This document shows, in pieces, positions 17,339-26,067 of a stretch of 64,000 nt of DNA (positions within the stretch are counted from its first letter, which is position 1; each line of letters starts with the position of its first letter). The notes below the pieces were generated by a model that was not told the DNA's origin, searched no databases, and worked only from the letters and a program-made list of their open reading frames with translations. The position numbers and the translations under genes are program-made. The stretch spans positions 153,609 to 217,608 of the forward strand of contig DINQ01000015.1 in the NCBI GenBank assembly GCA_002426795.1, read 5' to 3'. Source of the DNA: Bacteroidales bacterium UBA5536 (GTDB taxonomy: Bacteria > Bacteroidota > Bacteroidia > Bacteroidales > F082).

Positions 17339-17659
17339 ATGTTTGGAGGAGGAGCAGGACATATAGCCGATATGATTGCCCGTATAAAGGCAAACAGAGA
17401 ATTATTGAAGAAGCGGGGGTATTATAAAACAATGTCGACTTATAAACTTTCAAAAAAGAAAACAGCACTTCGGTTAAAGCATGTTGCGCCGCAAAACAGG
17501 AAGAAAATGAAAAAAGAAATAGCACAATACGTTTCGGACAACCGAAATAAACTAATACTGACCATGGTAATAGCGATAATTATTTTTGTCTGTTTAAGTA
17601 TACTGCTGTATTATTTTTGGAAAGTGTATCTGGCAGATTATTTCTTCTATTTATTATAA
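17339..17659 (+). CDS. Small conserved single-pass membrane protein
   Basis: The 106-residue product starts MFGGGAGHIADMIARIKANRE in meaning: a Gly-rich start followed by a basic amphipathic stretch with many Lys and Arg, and then one long hydrophobic helix at about 72-100 with an aromatic C-terminus. Small proteins with this MFGGG opening recur in Bacteroidota, but I know of no assigned function. The basic half probably lies in the cytoplasm and could touch nucleic acid or membrane lipid; that is inference. The start lies 7 bp after the Gdx-like stop, so the pair may form one transcript. The base composition is more AT-rich than that of the genes to the left. Confidence 0.72.
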   Translation: MFGGGAGHIADMIARIKANRELLKKRGYYKTMSTYKLSKKKTALRLKHVAPQNRKKMKKEIAQYVSDNRNKLILTMVIAIIIFVCLSILLYYFWKVYLADYFFYLL

Positions 17660-17782
17660 AAAGGTAGAATTTTATGGCTAGACGTAGAAATATATACTTA
17701 ACTGCATAATTGTGACACTACCAGGCCATTATTTAGCGATTATTCTGGTTTTTTATTAGCTTTGCTGTATAATTGGCAGATC

Positions 17783-18148
17783 ATGGCAAACACAACCAGG
17801 CTTATTGCGAAAAACATCAGGCGTCTTAGAGCAGTCAGGCATTTTTCACAGAAAGAGGTATGTTCGGGTTCAGGTATTCCACAAGGACAATACAGCCGGA
17901 TTGAGAATGCAAAAGTTGAACCGTCTATCTCAACTTTAGAAAAACTGGCTGTTGTTTTTGAAGTGGAGATTGCGGATTTTTTCGAAAGCGATGAATTTGA
18001 ACAATCCGAAAAATTGTCTCTATTGCAGAAAATCAAACTGATTGATAAACTGGATACTGATGAACAACAAGCCATAATAAAAATGATTGATTTGGCATTA
18101 TCCAATAAGCAGATGAAGGAAAATTTACAAACTTTAATCACGCAATAA
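17783..18148 (+). CDS. XRE-family helix-turn-helix regulator
   Basis: The 121-residue protein begins MANTTRLIAKNIRRLR. An XRE/Cro-type helix-turn-helix covers about residues 8-62 (FSQKEVCSGSGIPQGQYSRIENAKVEPSI region, with the usual SxIExG-like turn as SRIENAK). The C-terminal half is acidic and helical (FFESDEFEQSEKLS, LIDKLDTDEQQAI) and may mediate dimerisation. A -7-like TAGCTTTG lies at 17757-17764; an upstream start at 17762 would overlap it, so the ATG at 17783 is preferred. The gene ends in a strong terminator and is separate from the toxin-antitoxin pair. Its target is not known; autoregulation is usual for such small regulators. Confidence 0.85.
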   Translation: MANTTRLIAKNIRRLRAVRHFSQKEVCSGSGIPQGQYSRIENAKVEPSISTLEKLAVVFEVEIADFFESDEFEQSEKLSLLQKIKLIDKLDTDEQQAIIKMIDLALSNKQMKENLQTLITQ

Positions 18149-18178
18149 TATGTACACACACAATATACATTTACACAA

Positions 18179-18217
18179 AGAAACCGAAAGCGCATTGGGT
18201 TTTCGGTTTCTGTTTTT
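18179..18217 (+). terminator. Rho-independent terminator after XRE regulator
   Basis: A perfect 11-bp stem (AGAAACCGAAA at 18179-18189, TTTCGGTTTCT at 18201-18211) with an 11-nt loop is followed by a T run at 18213-18217, 30 bp beyond the regulator's stop. Confidence 0.88.
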
Positions 18218-18445
18218 CCAGAATACACTGCTTATAACGAATAATTAAATGATCAATAGATTTGTAAATAAAGGAGTTACAAGAAATGTCGCTGTTGGCC
18301 ATTCAGCTTTGAAAATGATGCACTGAAACAGATTGATGATTTAGAAAGCTACATCCATAGAACAAAAAGTAGTTGTACTTTCAGACAGGGAAACAGTTCG
18401 GAACATTCATTACATTTTGACATTAACCATCATAGAAAATGAGAC
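18218..18445. other. Unexplained stretch before the toxin-antitoxin pair
   Basis: No complete gene is visible. One forward frame stays open from about 18273 to about 18439 without a convincing start codon and reads like a protein fragment (FENDALKQIDDLESYIHR). It could be the tail of a decayed gene or chance. The antitoxin promoter must lie near its right end. Confidence 0.35.
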
Positions 18446-18652
18446 ATGAAGATAATATTGGAAATCAGAGATGATAAAGTAGCTTTCGTTATGGAATTGC
18501 TCAAAAACTTCAAATTTGTAAAGGCTAGACCACTTAGTCCTTACAAAGCCGAGGTGCTTGAAGGATTGAAAGATGCCGTTGAGGAAATAAACCAAATCAA
18601 GGCAGGAAAGAAAAAGGCACAACCTTTAAGCGAATTCCTCAATGAGCTATAG
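18446..18652 (+). CDS. Antitoxin of a RelE/ParE-type module
   Basis: The 68-residue protein starts MKIILEIRDDKVAFVMELLK. The N-terminal half matches the short beta-strand and helix layout of small Bacteroidota antitoxins paired with RelE/ParE toxins. The C-terminal half is charged and helical (VLEGLKDAVEEINQIKAGKK, then LSEFLNEL), the part expected to wrap around the toxin. The stop overlaps the start of the toxin gene by 11 bp, the usual translational coupling. Antitoxins of this type usually repress their own promoter through the N-terminal part. Identification rests mainly on the pairing and size. Confidence 0.78.
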   Translation: MKIILEIRDDKVAFVMELLKNFKFVKARPLSPYKAEVLEGLKDAVEEINQIKAGKKKAQPLSEFLNEL

Positions 18653-18968
18653 AGTAGAAACCATTGCTCCCTTCCGTATAGAAGCCAAGAAGCTGATTAA
18701 AAAGTATCCTTCGCTTAAAAATGAATTGGCCGAACTCGGCAACCAGCTCTCAATAAATCCTGACACGGGTACCTCACTAGGCAATAACTGCTACAAAATA
18801 CGCTTGGCCATTGCATCCAAAAGGAAGGGTAAGTCCGGTGGAGCAAGGATCATTACACATTTTTATGTGGAGGGCAGTACTGTTTTTCTGCTTTCTATCT
18901 ACGATAAAACCGATAAAGAGAACATTGCCGATTACCAGATAAAGGCCCTGTTAAAATTCATTCAGTAA
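18642..18968 (+). CDS. RelE/ParE-superfamily toxin
   Basis: The 108-residue basic protein has the RelE/ParE pattern: an N-terminal helical pair rich in Lys (FRIEAKKLIKKYPSLKNEL), a central NCYKIRLAIASKRKGKSGGAR strand region in part, and a final strand-helix (VFLLSIYDKTDKENI) ending in an amphipathic helix. Toxins of this superfamily either cut mRNA on the ribosome (RelE) or poison gyrase (ParE); the K-R-rich GKSGGARIITHF segment resembles the HigB/RelE-like branch more, but the target cannot be decided. It overlaps the antitoxin gene by 11 bp. The module lies in a small, AT-richer patch, consistent with acquisition. Confidence 0.82.
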   Translation: MSYRVETIAPFRIEAKKLIKKYPSLKNELAELGNQLSINPDTGTSLGNNCYKIRLAIASKRKGKSGGARIITHFYVEGSTVFLLSIYDKTDKENIADYQIKALLKFIQ

Positions 18969-19286
18969 GAGCCTTAAATAAGTGAAGCCGTTTTAATCTG
19001 ACTGAAGCAAAACAAATACCGTAGCTTGAGGCTGGCGTTGACACGGCGCCCGTAGAAATGTAATCGGTGTCCGTTTCAACTGTTTTTGGTTTCATGCTTT
19101 CATTACTCACTTATCGAAAACAATGAATTTTAGTTTATTTACATAGATGTAGGTTGCACAGTTTTTAAACTTTACATGAGCATGCTCCTAATCGCAGATC
19201 CACGCCAGCCTAGGGTAATTATTTCTCTGTAAATGAAACAAATAGATATTTTTCGAAGAATAATTTTCCCCTGCATTACGCCAATT
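18969..19286. other. Gene-free 318-bp stretch with an inverted repeat
   Basis: No coding frame is convincing. A perfect 10-bp inverted repeat, AGGCTGGCGT at 19029-19038 and ACGCCAGCCT at 19202-19211, frames about 163 bp. I see no transposase, target duplication or known RNA between the arms. It could be a remnant of a small element or chance. Confidence 0.4.
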
Positions 19287-19922
19287 TTAAAAAGATTCCC
19301 GCAGCTCGTTTTCTAACTTATTCTCCAAACTAATCTTATACGAAAGGTATTGTGAGTTGTAAGGATATTTTGCAATCAATGAGTCTAGCAGTACACTTGC
19401 ATTTTCGCAATTCTTGTCATTCGTTAAACAATCCTCTAAATATGCTCGTGCTAAACCTTCATTGGCTTCTTGGTTTTCAGCGAAGATTTTTAAAGCATGT
19501 TTAAATTCATTTATTGCAGAAGCTATTTCGCCACTTGCCAGATAGTAATTTCCGTAATCAACAGACATTTGGAAAATTTCTCTTTGCTCCTGAATTGCTT
19601 TAATTTGTTGTGCAATAAACTCTTCGTTACTGATTTGAAAATGCTTCCATGGTTGATAGATGTAGAGTGCAACTCCAATGGATAGTAGTATAAGCGAAAT
19701 CAGCAAACTTATGATTTTGTCTTTAAATAGTCTGTTTCTGATGCGACCCAGGTAGTAGATTTTGTCCTGATCGCCATAAACCGGGTCTTTTTGGGTTCTG
19801 CCCGAGATATAAAAATCTTTCGCCACTTTCCGAGGCACCGTGTCTCCAAATGACTTCCTTTTCTTTGAGAATGCTCTTCTTGGTCTTTGCCTAAAGATCC
19901 AGTTTTGCATTCCGAAGCCCAT
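19287..19922 (-). CDS. Membrane protein with a TPR-like C-terminal region
   Basis: The product is 211 residues from the ATG at 19922 (MGFGMQNWIFRQRPRR), or 214 from the ATG at 19931. The first 65 residues are basic and carry the conserved opening NWIFRQRPRR, seen in other small Bacteroidota membrane proteins. One transmembrane helix lies at about 70-90 (IISLLISLILLSIGVALYIY). After it, residues about 110-200 form two or three helical hairpins of TPR type (YGNYYLASGEIASAINEFKHA, slightly shortened here), so this part probably faces the periplasm. No function is known. It stands alone next to the toxin-antitoxin patch. Confidence 0.7.
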   Translation of the reverse strand: MGFGMQNWIFRQRPRRAFSKKRKSFGDTVPRKVAKDFYISGRTQKDPVYGDQDKIYYLGRIRNRLFKDKIISLLISLILLSIGVALYIYQPWKHFQISNEEFIAQQIKAIQEQREIFQMSVDYGNYYLASGEIASAINEFKHALKIFAENQEANEGLARAYLEDCLTNDKNCENASVLLDSLIAKYPYNSQYLSYKISLENKLENELRESF

Positions 19923-20079
19923 ATAGCCCATTATTTCATTTTTTTGGTTAGCGCTTGCGTGAATTAGCTTTCGAAATGTGAACGCTGATTCTTCAAAAAT
20001 AAAGAATTTTTAACTGGATTGGCATCTGAAGGTAAAGTTGCAATTTAGGATTAGACCCTAAATGCCTTAATATTTTCAA

Positions 20080-20111
20080 CGCTCCACAAATTCACGTAAA
20101 ATCGTGGAGCG
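20080..20111. other. 8-bp-stem hairpin downstream of radA
   Basis: CGCTCCAC at 20080-20087 and GTGGAGCG at 20104-20111 form a GC-rich stem around 16 nt, 21 bp beyond the radA stop. There is no T run, so it may protect or end the radA transcript by another route. Confidence 0.4.
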
Positions 20112-20132
20112 CGGTCTCAGAATTTACAGTTT

Positions 20133-21503
20133 TTACCCAAACAAAGCCTCAAACAGCTGATTCACTGTAGCTATAGGCACTATTTCGATTTTATATTTGC
20201 TGACATCGAGGCCTTTATAGTTGTATTTGGAAATAAAGATGCGCGCAAAACCCAGTTTATCGGCTTCGGCAATGCGTGCTTCTATTCGGTTCACAGCACG
20301 GATTTCGCCTGATAAGCCAACTTCTGCCGCAAAACAGCTTTTCGAGTCGATCGGGATATCTTCGCTCGACGACAAAATACTGGCCAACACCGACAAATCC
20401 GTGGCTGGATCATCCACACGGATGCCACCGGCGATATTCAGGAAAACGTCTTTGGCCGACAACCTGAAACCTGCCCGTTTTTCGAGCACCGCCAGCAGCA
20501 TGTTCAGCCGGCGCATATCGAAGCCTGTTCCTGAGCGTTGCGGCGTGCCATAGGCAGCTGTGCTTACCAATGCCTGCGTTTCGATCAGCATGGGACGCAG
20601 GCCTTCGACCATGGCGGCAATGGCTACACCGCTCACTTCTTCGTCGCGTTGTGATAGCAGTATTTCGCTGGGGTTGGTTACCTCACGCAAGCCGTTGGCA
20701 TGCATCTCGAAGATGCCTAGCTCGGCGGCTGACCCAAAACGGTTTTTGATGGCCCGCAGAATGCGAAAACCATAATGCCTGTCGCCTTCAAACTGTATCA
20801 CCGTATCGACCATATGCTCCAGAATCTTTGGTCCGGCAATGCTGCCGTCTTTGGTGATGTGGCCGATCAAAAATACAGGCACCTGAAAGCTTTTAGCCAG
20901 TTTATTCATCTCGGCCGCTGTTTCGCGAATCTGTGAGATGCTTCCGGCTGTGGCTTCAAGTCCGGGCGACTGCAAAGTTTGGATGGAGTCGATCACCACG
21001 ATATCGGGCTCAATAGCTTTGAAATGGCGCACGATTTCCTGCGTGTCGGTTTCAGTTAATATAAAACAGTTTTGGTTTTTAATCCCAATGCGGTCGGCGC
21101 GCATCTTGAGTTGCTGCTGACTTTCTTCACCACTTATATAAAGCACTTTCACTTCATTCAGCTGCAAGGCCACCTGGAGCATCAGCGTCGATTTTCCAAT
21201 GCCTGGCTCACCACCAATCAGCACCAGCGAACCAGGCACAAGTCCTCCGCCCAACACGCGGTTCAGTTCTTCATAACCCAAATTGATGCGATCGATTTTT
21301 GTGCTGCTGATATCCTGCACGAGCAGCGGTTTGGCATTACCGGGCAGCGAAATGCTGCTTTTCAGGTCTTGTGATTTTTTGCCGGTGACAAGTGTTTCTT
21401 CCACATAAGTGTTCCACTCGCCGCAGCCGGGACATTTACCAATCCATTTGGGCGATTCGTTGCCGCAGTTTTTGCAGAAAAATACCGTTTTCGTTTTAGC
21501 CAT
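20133..21503 (-). CDS. radA: DNA repair protein RadA
   Basis: The 456-residue protein has the full RadA layout: an N-terminal C4 zinc finger (FFCKNCG, then CPGCGEW, Cys about 10-27), a RecA-like ATPase core with Walker A in GGEPGIGKST at about 97-104, the RadA-specific KNRFG motif, and a C-terminal Lon-protease-like domain (CFAAEVGLSGEIRAVNRIE region). RadA drives branch migration of recombination intermediates. Its start overlaps the 3' end of the upstream NADH dehydrogenase gene by 8 bp, so they are co-transcribed. The length is normal for the family. Confidence 0.96.
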   Translation of the reverse strand: MAKTKTVFFCKNCGNESPKWIGKCPGCGEWNTYVEETLVTGKKSQDLKSSISLPGNAKPLLVQDISSTKIDRINLGYEELNRVLGGGLVPGSLVLIGGEPGIGKSTLMLQVALQLNEVKVLYISGEESQQQLKMRADRIGIKNQNCFILTETDTQEIVRHFKAIEPDIVVIDSIQTLQSPGLEATAGSISQIRETAAEMNKLAKSFQVPVFLIGHITKDGSIAGPKILEHMVDTVIQFEGDRHYGFRILRAIKNRFGSAAELGIFEMHANGLREVTNPSEILLSQRDEEVSGVAIAAMVEGLRPMLIETQALVSTAAYGTPQRSGTGFDMRRLNMLLAVLEKRAGFRLSAKDVFLNIAGGIRVDDPATDLSVLASILSSSEDIPIDSKSCFAAEVGLSGEIRAVNRIEARIAEADKLGFARIFISKYNYKGLDVSKYKIEIVPIATVNQLFEALFG

Positions 21504-22806
21504 CTATTTTTGGTTTCTGAGGTTGAAAAGGCCTGATGATCAGTCTTAAAGCGCTGTTAAAATTCACATAATTCGAAAACCACTGCAAAAGTGTTGCCAG
21601 GCGGTTTTTAAATCCGACAATCGACATCAAATGTACGAAAAGCCAAACGAGCCAGGCCAAGAAACCTTTGAAATGAAAACCCGGCATATCGACAACGGCT
21701 TTGTTGCGCCCAATAGTTGCCATGCTGCCCTGATCGCGGTAAGCAAAGGCCATCAGTTGCTTTTGGGTTGAAATCCTCAGTAGATTCTTCGACAGGTTTT
21801 TTGCCTGCTGAATGGCCACCGGAGCTACCATTGGATGGCCTTTGGGGTATTTTGTGTCACCTTTCATTAGCGCCACATCGCCGATTGCAAAAATATTTTC
21901 ATGGTCTTGCACACGGTTAAATGCATCGACCAGCAGCCGCGCCGAGGGTTTGGCCTGCGTTGCTTCGAGGCCAGCAAAAGGAGCGCCCATCACGCCGGCA
22001 GCCCAGATCACATTGTTCGACGGAATCGGATTGTTTTGCTCAATGTGCACGAGTTTGCCATCGTAATCGTTTATTTTACAGTTGAGCATCAGCTGAACAC
22101 CCAGTTTTTGGAGGAAACTTTTTGTTTGCAAAGCTGATTTCTCCGACATGCCACCAAGTAGCCTGCCAGAACCTTCGACCAGAAAAACCTGCATATCTTC
22201 CATTTTAAGGTCGTGATACTCTTCTTTAAAAACGAATTTTTTCAATTCGGCCAATGCTCCCGCAAGCTCTACACCTGTTGGGCCTCCACCAACAATTACA
22301 AAATTCATCAAGGCCTGGCGTTCTGTTGGATCTTTTGTGACGATGGCCTTTTCGAGGTTTTGCAAAATCAGGCTGCGCAGGTTGAGGGCTTCGGGAATGG
22401 TTTTCATGCCCATGGTAAACTGCTCAAGCATTTTGTTGCCAAAATAATTCGTTTTGGCACCTGTGGCAATCACCAGAAAATCGTAGTTCAATATGCCTTC
22501 GGATGTGATGATGAGGTTTTTTTCGGGCTGAACGGACTCAACATCAGCCAGCCTGAAATACAGCTGACCAAACTGTTTCACATATTTGCGCAAGGGATAG
22601 GCTATAGCATCGGGTTCGAGACCGCCGGTAGCCACCTGATACAACAATGGCTGAAAAGTGTGGTAATTGTTGCGGTCGATCACCACAATCTGAAAATCAT
22701 TTTTATGTAGCTCTTTTACAAGGGTAATACCGGCAAAGCCTCCACCGATAATCACCAGACGCGGCTTTTCTGATTCGGGAATATTCAAATTTTTAGGCAG
22801 TTCCAT
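21496..22806 (-). CDS. ndh: Type II NADH:quinone oxidoreductase
   Basis: The 436-residue flavoprotein has two dinucleotide-binding motifs: FAD (VIIGGGFAGI at about 17-26) and NADH (VIVGGGPTGVELAGAL at about 165-180). Between them are the NDH-2 blocks YHTFQPLLYQVATGGL and IGDVALM. Two hydrophobic segments near the C-terminus (FLAWLVWLFVHLMSIVGF) would dip into the membrane. It passes electrons from NADH to quinone without pumping protons. It precedes radA with an 8-bp overlap. A minus-strand -7-like TACATTTG lies upstream at about 22828-22835. The presence of a quinone-linked NADH dehydrogenase shows a respiratory chain in addition to fermentative enzymes. Confidence 0.93.
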   Translation of the reverse strand: MELPKNLNIPESEKPRLVIIGGGFAGITLVKELHKNDFQIVVIDRNNYHTFQPLLYQVATGGLEPDAIAYPLRKYVKQFGQLYFRLADVESVQPEKNLIITSEGILNYDFLVIATGAKTNYFGNKMLEQFTMGMKTIPEALNLRSLILQNLEKAIVTKDPTERQALMNFVIVGGGPTGVELAGALAELKKFVFKEEYHDLKMEDMQVFLVEGSGRLLGGMSEKSALQTKSFLQKLGVQLMLNCKINDYDGKLVHIEQNNPIPSNNVIWAAGVMGAPFAGLEATQAKPSARLLVDAFNRVQDHENIFAIGDVALMKGDTKYPKGHPMVAPVAIQQAKNLSKNLLRISTQKQLMAFAYRDQGSMATIGRNKAVVDMPGFHFKGFLAWLVWLFVHLMSIVGFKNRLATLLQWFSNYVNFNSALRLIIRPFQPQKPKIDG

Positions 22807-23008
22807 CAGGATTGTTTTGGTATTGAAACAAATGTAAACAGCATTTGGCTTTGTTGGGGTATTATTTTCTGTTAAAAAACCAATTGAATAGAAAGATGAT
22901 ACGTTTTAATTTATATTATCGCGCCCATTACATTTTACAAGGTATAGACTTTACTCATTTATTTTCTGCAGATTAACCGGAAGAGACGTTGAGAGTTTTT
23001 AAAAAACC

Positions 23009-23048
23009 GAAAAAAAGGCAATTGGTCGATCATTTAACCAGTTGCCTT
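23009..23048 (-). terminator. Rho-independent terminator of the DPP11 gene
   Basis: On the minus strand a 12-bp stem with one G-T pair (arms 23037-23048 and 23015-23026) and a 10-nt loop is followed by a T run (23009-23014). It lies 28 bp beyond the peptidase stop. Confidence 0.85.
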
Positions 23049-23075
23049 TTAGGTATTTAGTATAAAGTTGCCCTT

Positions 23076-25226
23076 TTACTCTACCAGTGTCATCTCTTTA
23101 ACCAAATGACCAGCCCCGGCATATTTGTCCATAACAAAAAGCAAATATCTGATATCGACAGAGATATTCCGGCTCATTTCGGGATCGTACATCAGATCGC
23201 TCATGGTGCCTTCCCAGCAGCGATCGAAATTGATACCAACCAATTGTCCGTCAGCATTCAATACCGGACTTCCCGAATTGCCGCCTGTGGTGTGGTTGGA
23301 AGCGGTGAAGGCCACGTGCAAATCACCATCCTTGTCAGCATAAGGACCAAAATCTTTAGTCTCGAAAAGTGTTTTGAGTTTGGGTTCAACCACATAATCA
23401 TATACATTTGGGTCTTCTTTTTCAAGAATGCCTTTGTAGGTGGTGAAGTGATTGTATTCAACGGCATCGGCCGGACTGTAACCATCTACATGCCCGTAAG
23501 TAACACGCAGGGTGAAATTGGCATCCGGATAAAAGCGTTTGTCGGGTTGCATGTCCATCAAACCTCTCATATACAGGCGTTCAAGACTGTCGATGCGGGC
23601 GTTGAGGGTGATCATTTTGGGTTGCAAATTTCCCACAAAGAATTCGCTCAAACTGTTGAAAGCCTGAAAAGCCGGGTCGCGAAGTATCGTTTTGGCTTTT
23701 TTGGCACTGAAATTATCCAGTAGCTTATTGACTGTTTCTTCATTGGCGAACAGCGACTTATCGAAAAGTCTTTTCACATAAACAGCCACATCGCCTTTGT
23801 ATTTGCTATCGATTTCATTGAGCAGAGCCGGACGGAAATTCTCGGGTTGTTCTGTGCGATAGATGCTGAGCAGGGCTTCTGCCACTTCACGATCGATGGG
23901 TTGGTAATAATCTTTGAAAAAGTCGGCACTTTGTTTTTTAAGCCCCTCAACCATACCTTCAATCTTGGCAGGATCGGTTTCTTTTGTCACTTCCGAAAGG
24001 GCTTTGAAACGGGCCGCAAACGAGATAAGTTCGATGCCCATGCCGCCTTCTCTGATGTAATCAGCCGCCAGATTAATCGGCTCGAGCTGGGTGTAGGTGT
24101 CTTCAAAGGCCGGAATAAGTCCTTCATAAGCTGTGTGATTGCCTGTTTTTGCCCATTCGGTAAATTCTTTTTCGAGTTGCTGTTTGCGCTCGATGCCATT
24201 CAGGCGACGGATGCCCTTGCTTTCACCAATCATCTTTTTCCAGTAATTGGCCACACCGGCATCTTTGGCGGCGTATTGAATACGCACTTTAGGATCGTTG
24301 GCAGCATATTTGCCAAAAATGTCCAGACGTGTTTCGCGCAATTTGATCTTGGGTGGATTGGTGACTTCGGTGATGAGGTTCACGGCCACAGCTGGCAGGT
24401 ACTCGCTGGTGCGTGCAGGATAGCCAAACACGAAGGTAAAATCGCCTTCGTCAACACCTTTAAGCGAAATGGGCAGGTGATACGCCGGTTTGTAAGGCAC
24501 ATTGTCAGGGCTGTATTCAGCGGGTTTTCCGTCTTTGTCGACATAGATTCTAAAAACAGAAAAATCGCCTGTGTGGCGTGGCCACATCCAGTTGTCGGTA
24601 TCGCCACCAAATTTCCCGATGTTCGAAGGAGGTGCACCCACCAGGCGGATATCCTTAAAAATCTGGTTGTAAATCATATAATACTGATTACCCAAAAAGA
24701 AGTCTCTGATGATCACATTGTAACCACTTTCCTTTTCGGCTGTTTCAATTAGTTTTTTGCTGTTTTCGGCAATTTTGGCGCTGCGGTCGGCCTCGGTCAT
24801 GTTATCTGAAACACCTTCAAGCACCTGGCTTGTAACTTCTTCCATTTTCATGAGCATGGTGACAGTGAGGCCGGGATTGGGAAGCTCTTCGCTTTTTTTC
24901 ATGGCCCAGAAACCGTTGGTGAGGTAGTCGTTTTCGAGGCTGCTGTGTTTTTGGATTTGTCCGAAACCGCAGTGATGGTTGGTCAGCAGCAAACCCTGGT
25001 CGCTCACAATTTCACCTGTGCAACCGCGTCCGAAAAGCACAATGGCATCTTTGAGGCTCGAATGGTTGATGGAATAAATATCATCGGCTGTGATATTCAT
25101 GCCCATTTCTTTCATTTCTTTTTCGTTGAGTTGCTTGAGCAACATCGGAATCCACATTCCTTCTCCGGCCAACAGGGCGCGGAAAGGCAGCATCAAGACT
25201 GCCATTACGATAAATAATTTCTTCAT
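23076..25226 (-). CDS. S46 dipeptidyl-peptidase, DPP11 (Asp/Glu-specific) type
   Basis: The 716-residue enzyme starts with a signal peptide (KKLFIVMAVLMLPFRALLAG) and belongs to family S46. The catalytic His lies in LTNHHCGFGQ at about 84-85 and the catalytic Ser in GGNSGSP at about 651. Eighteen residues after that Ser, in NFDRCWEG, is Arg669; from memory this matches Arg673 of Porphyromonas DPP11, the residue that selects acidic P1 side chains, where DPP7 has Gly. So it should release dipeptides ending in Asp or Glu in the periplasm. The ATG at 25226 begins the signal peptide; an ATG at 25277 would add 17 residues before it. It is monocistronic with its own terminator. Confidence 0.92.
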   Translation of the reverse strand: MKKLFIVMAVLMLPFRALLAGEGMWIPMLLKQLNEKEMKEMGMNITADDIYSINHSSLKDAIVLFGRGCTGEIVSDQGLLLTNHHCGFGQIQKHSSLENDYLTNGFWAMKKSEELPNPGLTVTMLMKMEEVTSQVLEGVSDNMTEADRSAKIAENSKKLIETAEKESGYNVIIRDFFLGNQYYMIYNQIFKDIRLVGAPPSNIGKFGGDTDNWMWPRHTGDFSVFRIYVDKDGKPAEYSPDNVPYKPAYHLPISLKGVDEGDFTFVFGYPARTSEYLPAVAVNLITEVTNPPKIKLRETRLDIFGKYAANDPKVRIQYAAKDAGVANYWKKMIGESKGIRRLNGIERKQQLEKEFTEWAKTGNHTAYEGLIPAFEDTYTQLEPINLAADYIREGGMGIELISFAARFKALSEVTKETDPAKIEGMVEGLKKQSADFFKDYYQPIDREVAEALLSIYRTEQPENFRPALLNEIDSKYKGDVAVYVKRLFDKSLFANEETVNKLLDNFSAKKAKTILRDPAFQAFNSLSEFFVGNLQPKMITLNARIDSLERLYMRGLMDMQPDKRFYPDANFTLRVTYGHVDGYSPADAVEYNHFTTYKGILEKEDPNVYDYVVEPKLKTLFETKDFGPYADKDGDLHVAFTASNHTTGGNSGSPVLNADGQLVGINFDRCWEGTMSDLMYDPEMSRNISVDIRYLLFVMDKYAGAGHLVKEMTLVE

Positions 25227-25354
25227 TTTTCGATATTTTGTGTAAAAATAAGGAATCAAGACAAAATTTTGATTCAAAAATCTGTTAAGTATTCAAGTTT
25301 TTAAGGGAAAGGCTATTCCGCTCTTCGAATTTTTACAGTTTATCGATAAACTAA

Positions 25355-25963
25355 CTATTTCGAATTGATATTTTGAATGTCAAGCAATGGCGCCTCTTCC
25401 CACCTGATCATTGCATTAAAAAGCTTAAAGTGTGAAAATTCCCCAAGTTCATCCTGTCGGATTGGCGCCGGTTGAATGATTCCCTGTTGCAATAAATAAG
25501 TACGTTGTACACCATGCAGCAGCGGCCTGTCAGGCGTGAACCAAACTTCGTTTTGTTTGAATGCGATGTTACAATAAGAAGTATCTGTGACGCATCCGTT
25601 TTTAACAATCAGTATGTCGTTGCAGAAGTTTTTTGAAGCATATAGCTTTTCGATTTCGTTGCGGTTGCTGTATTTCAGACTGTACTCAATATGTTCTCCA
25701 TCAACCAATTGAAGACTGGTGATAGGTTTTTTTATATAGGGAATAAATTCTGGTGGTTTGAGTTTTTGTCCGTATAAAATACGGCATTTGAAAAGACCTT
25801 TTTGTGGCACCTCAAACTGTTGTAACCAATCAGCAAGATTTACAGATAAACTGATTCCAAGTAGCTGATGCAAAGACCGCTGCATGCGATTTTCATGTAG
25901 ACTGAGCAAAGCAAATCGGCCATCTTCCAATCGGATACTTTCGAGAAGCGGATAATTTTCCAT
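25355..25963 (-). CDS. pabC: Class IV aminotransferase, probable aminodeoxychorismate lyase
   Basis: The 202-residue protein is a short class IV (branched-chain aminotransferase fold) PLP enzyme. The arginine-rich block LHENRMQRSL lies near the N-terminus, the probable PLP lysine is at about 117 (SLKYSNRNEIEKL), and the segment NGCVTDTSYCNIAF corresponds to the usual TE-S-NIF block. Following pabB on the same strand points to PabC, which turns aminodeoxychorismate into p-aminobenzoate for folate. The protein is shorter than the usual 250-290 residues, as is common for Bacteroidota versions. A gap of 179 bp containing a large hairpin separates it from pabB. Confidence 0.8.
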   Translation of the reverse strand: MENYPLLESIRLEDGRFALLSLHENRMQRSLHQLLGISLSVNLADWLQQFEVPQKGLFKCRILYGQKLKPPEFIPYIKKPITSLQLVDGEHIEYSLKYSNRNEIEKLYASKNFCNDILIVKNGCVTDTSYCNIAFKQNEVWFTPDRPLLHGVQRTYLLQQGIIQPAPIRQDELGEFSHFKLFNAMIRWEEAPLLDIQNINSK

Positions 25964-26067
25964 CAGGTCAAAGATAAAGATGTCAGGGGTAAAAAGAAAA
26001 AGATCAGATGTTCAAATTATCAGAAGTTCAGAATGGAAGAATATATTGAACGGATTCCAAACTCATA

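Noticed and set aside
23847..24752. 301-codon forward open frame opposite the DPP11 gene
   Set aside because: The opposite strand encodes a complete S46 peptidase with all catalytic residues; this frame shows no domain.
25337..25352. Perfect 16-bp palindrome (AGTTTATCGATAAACT) beside the pabC-like stop
   Set aside because: About one palindrome of this length is expected by chance in 64 kb, and no T run or second copy supports a role.
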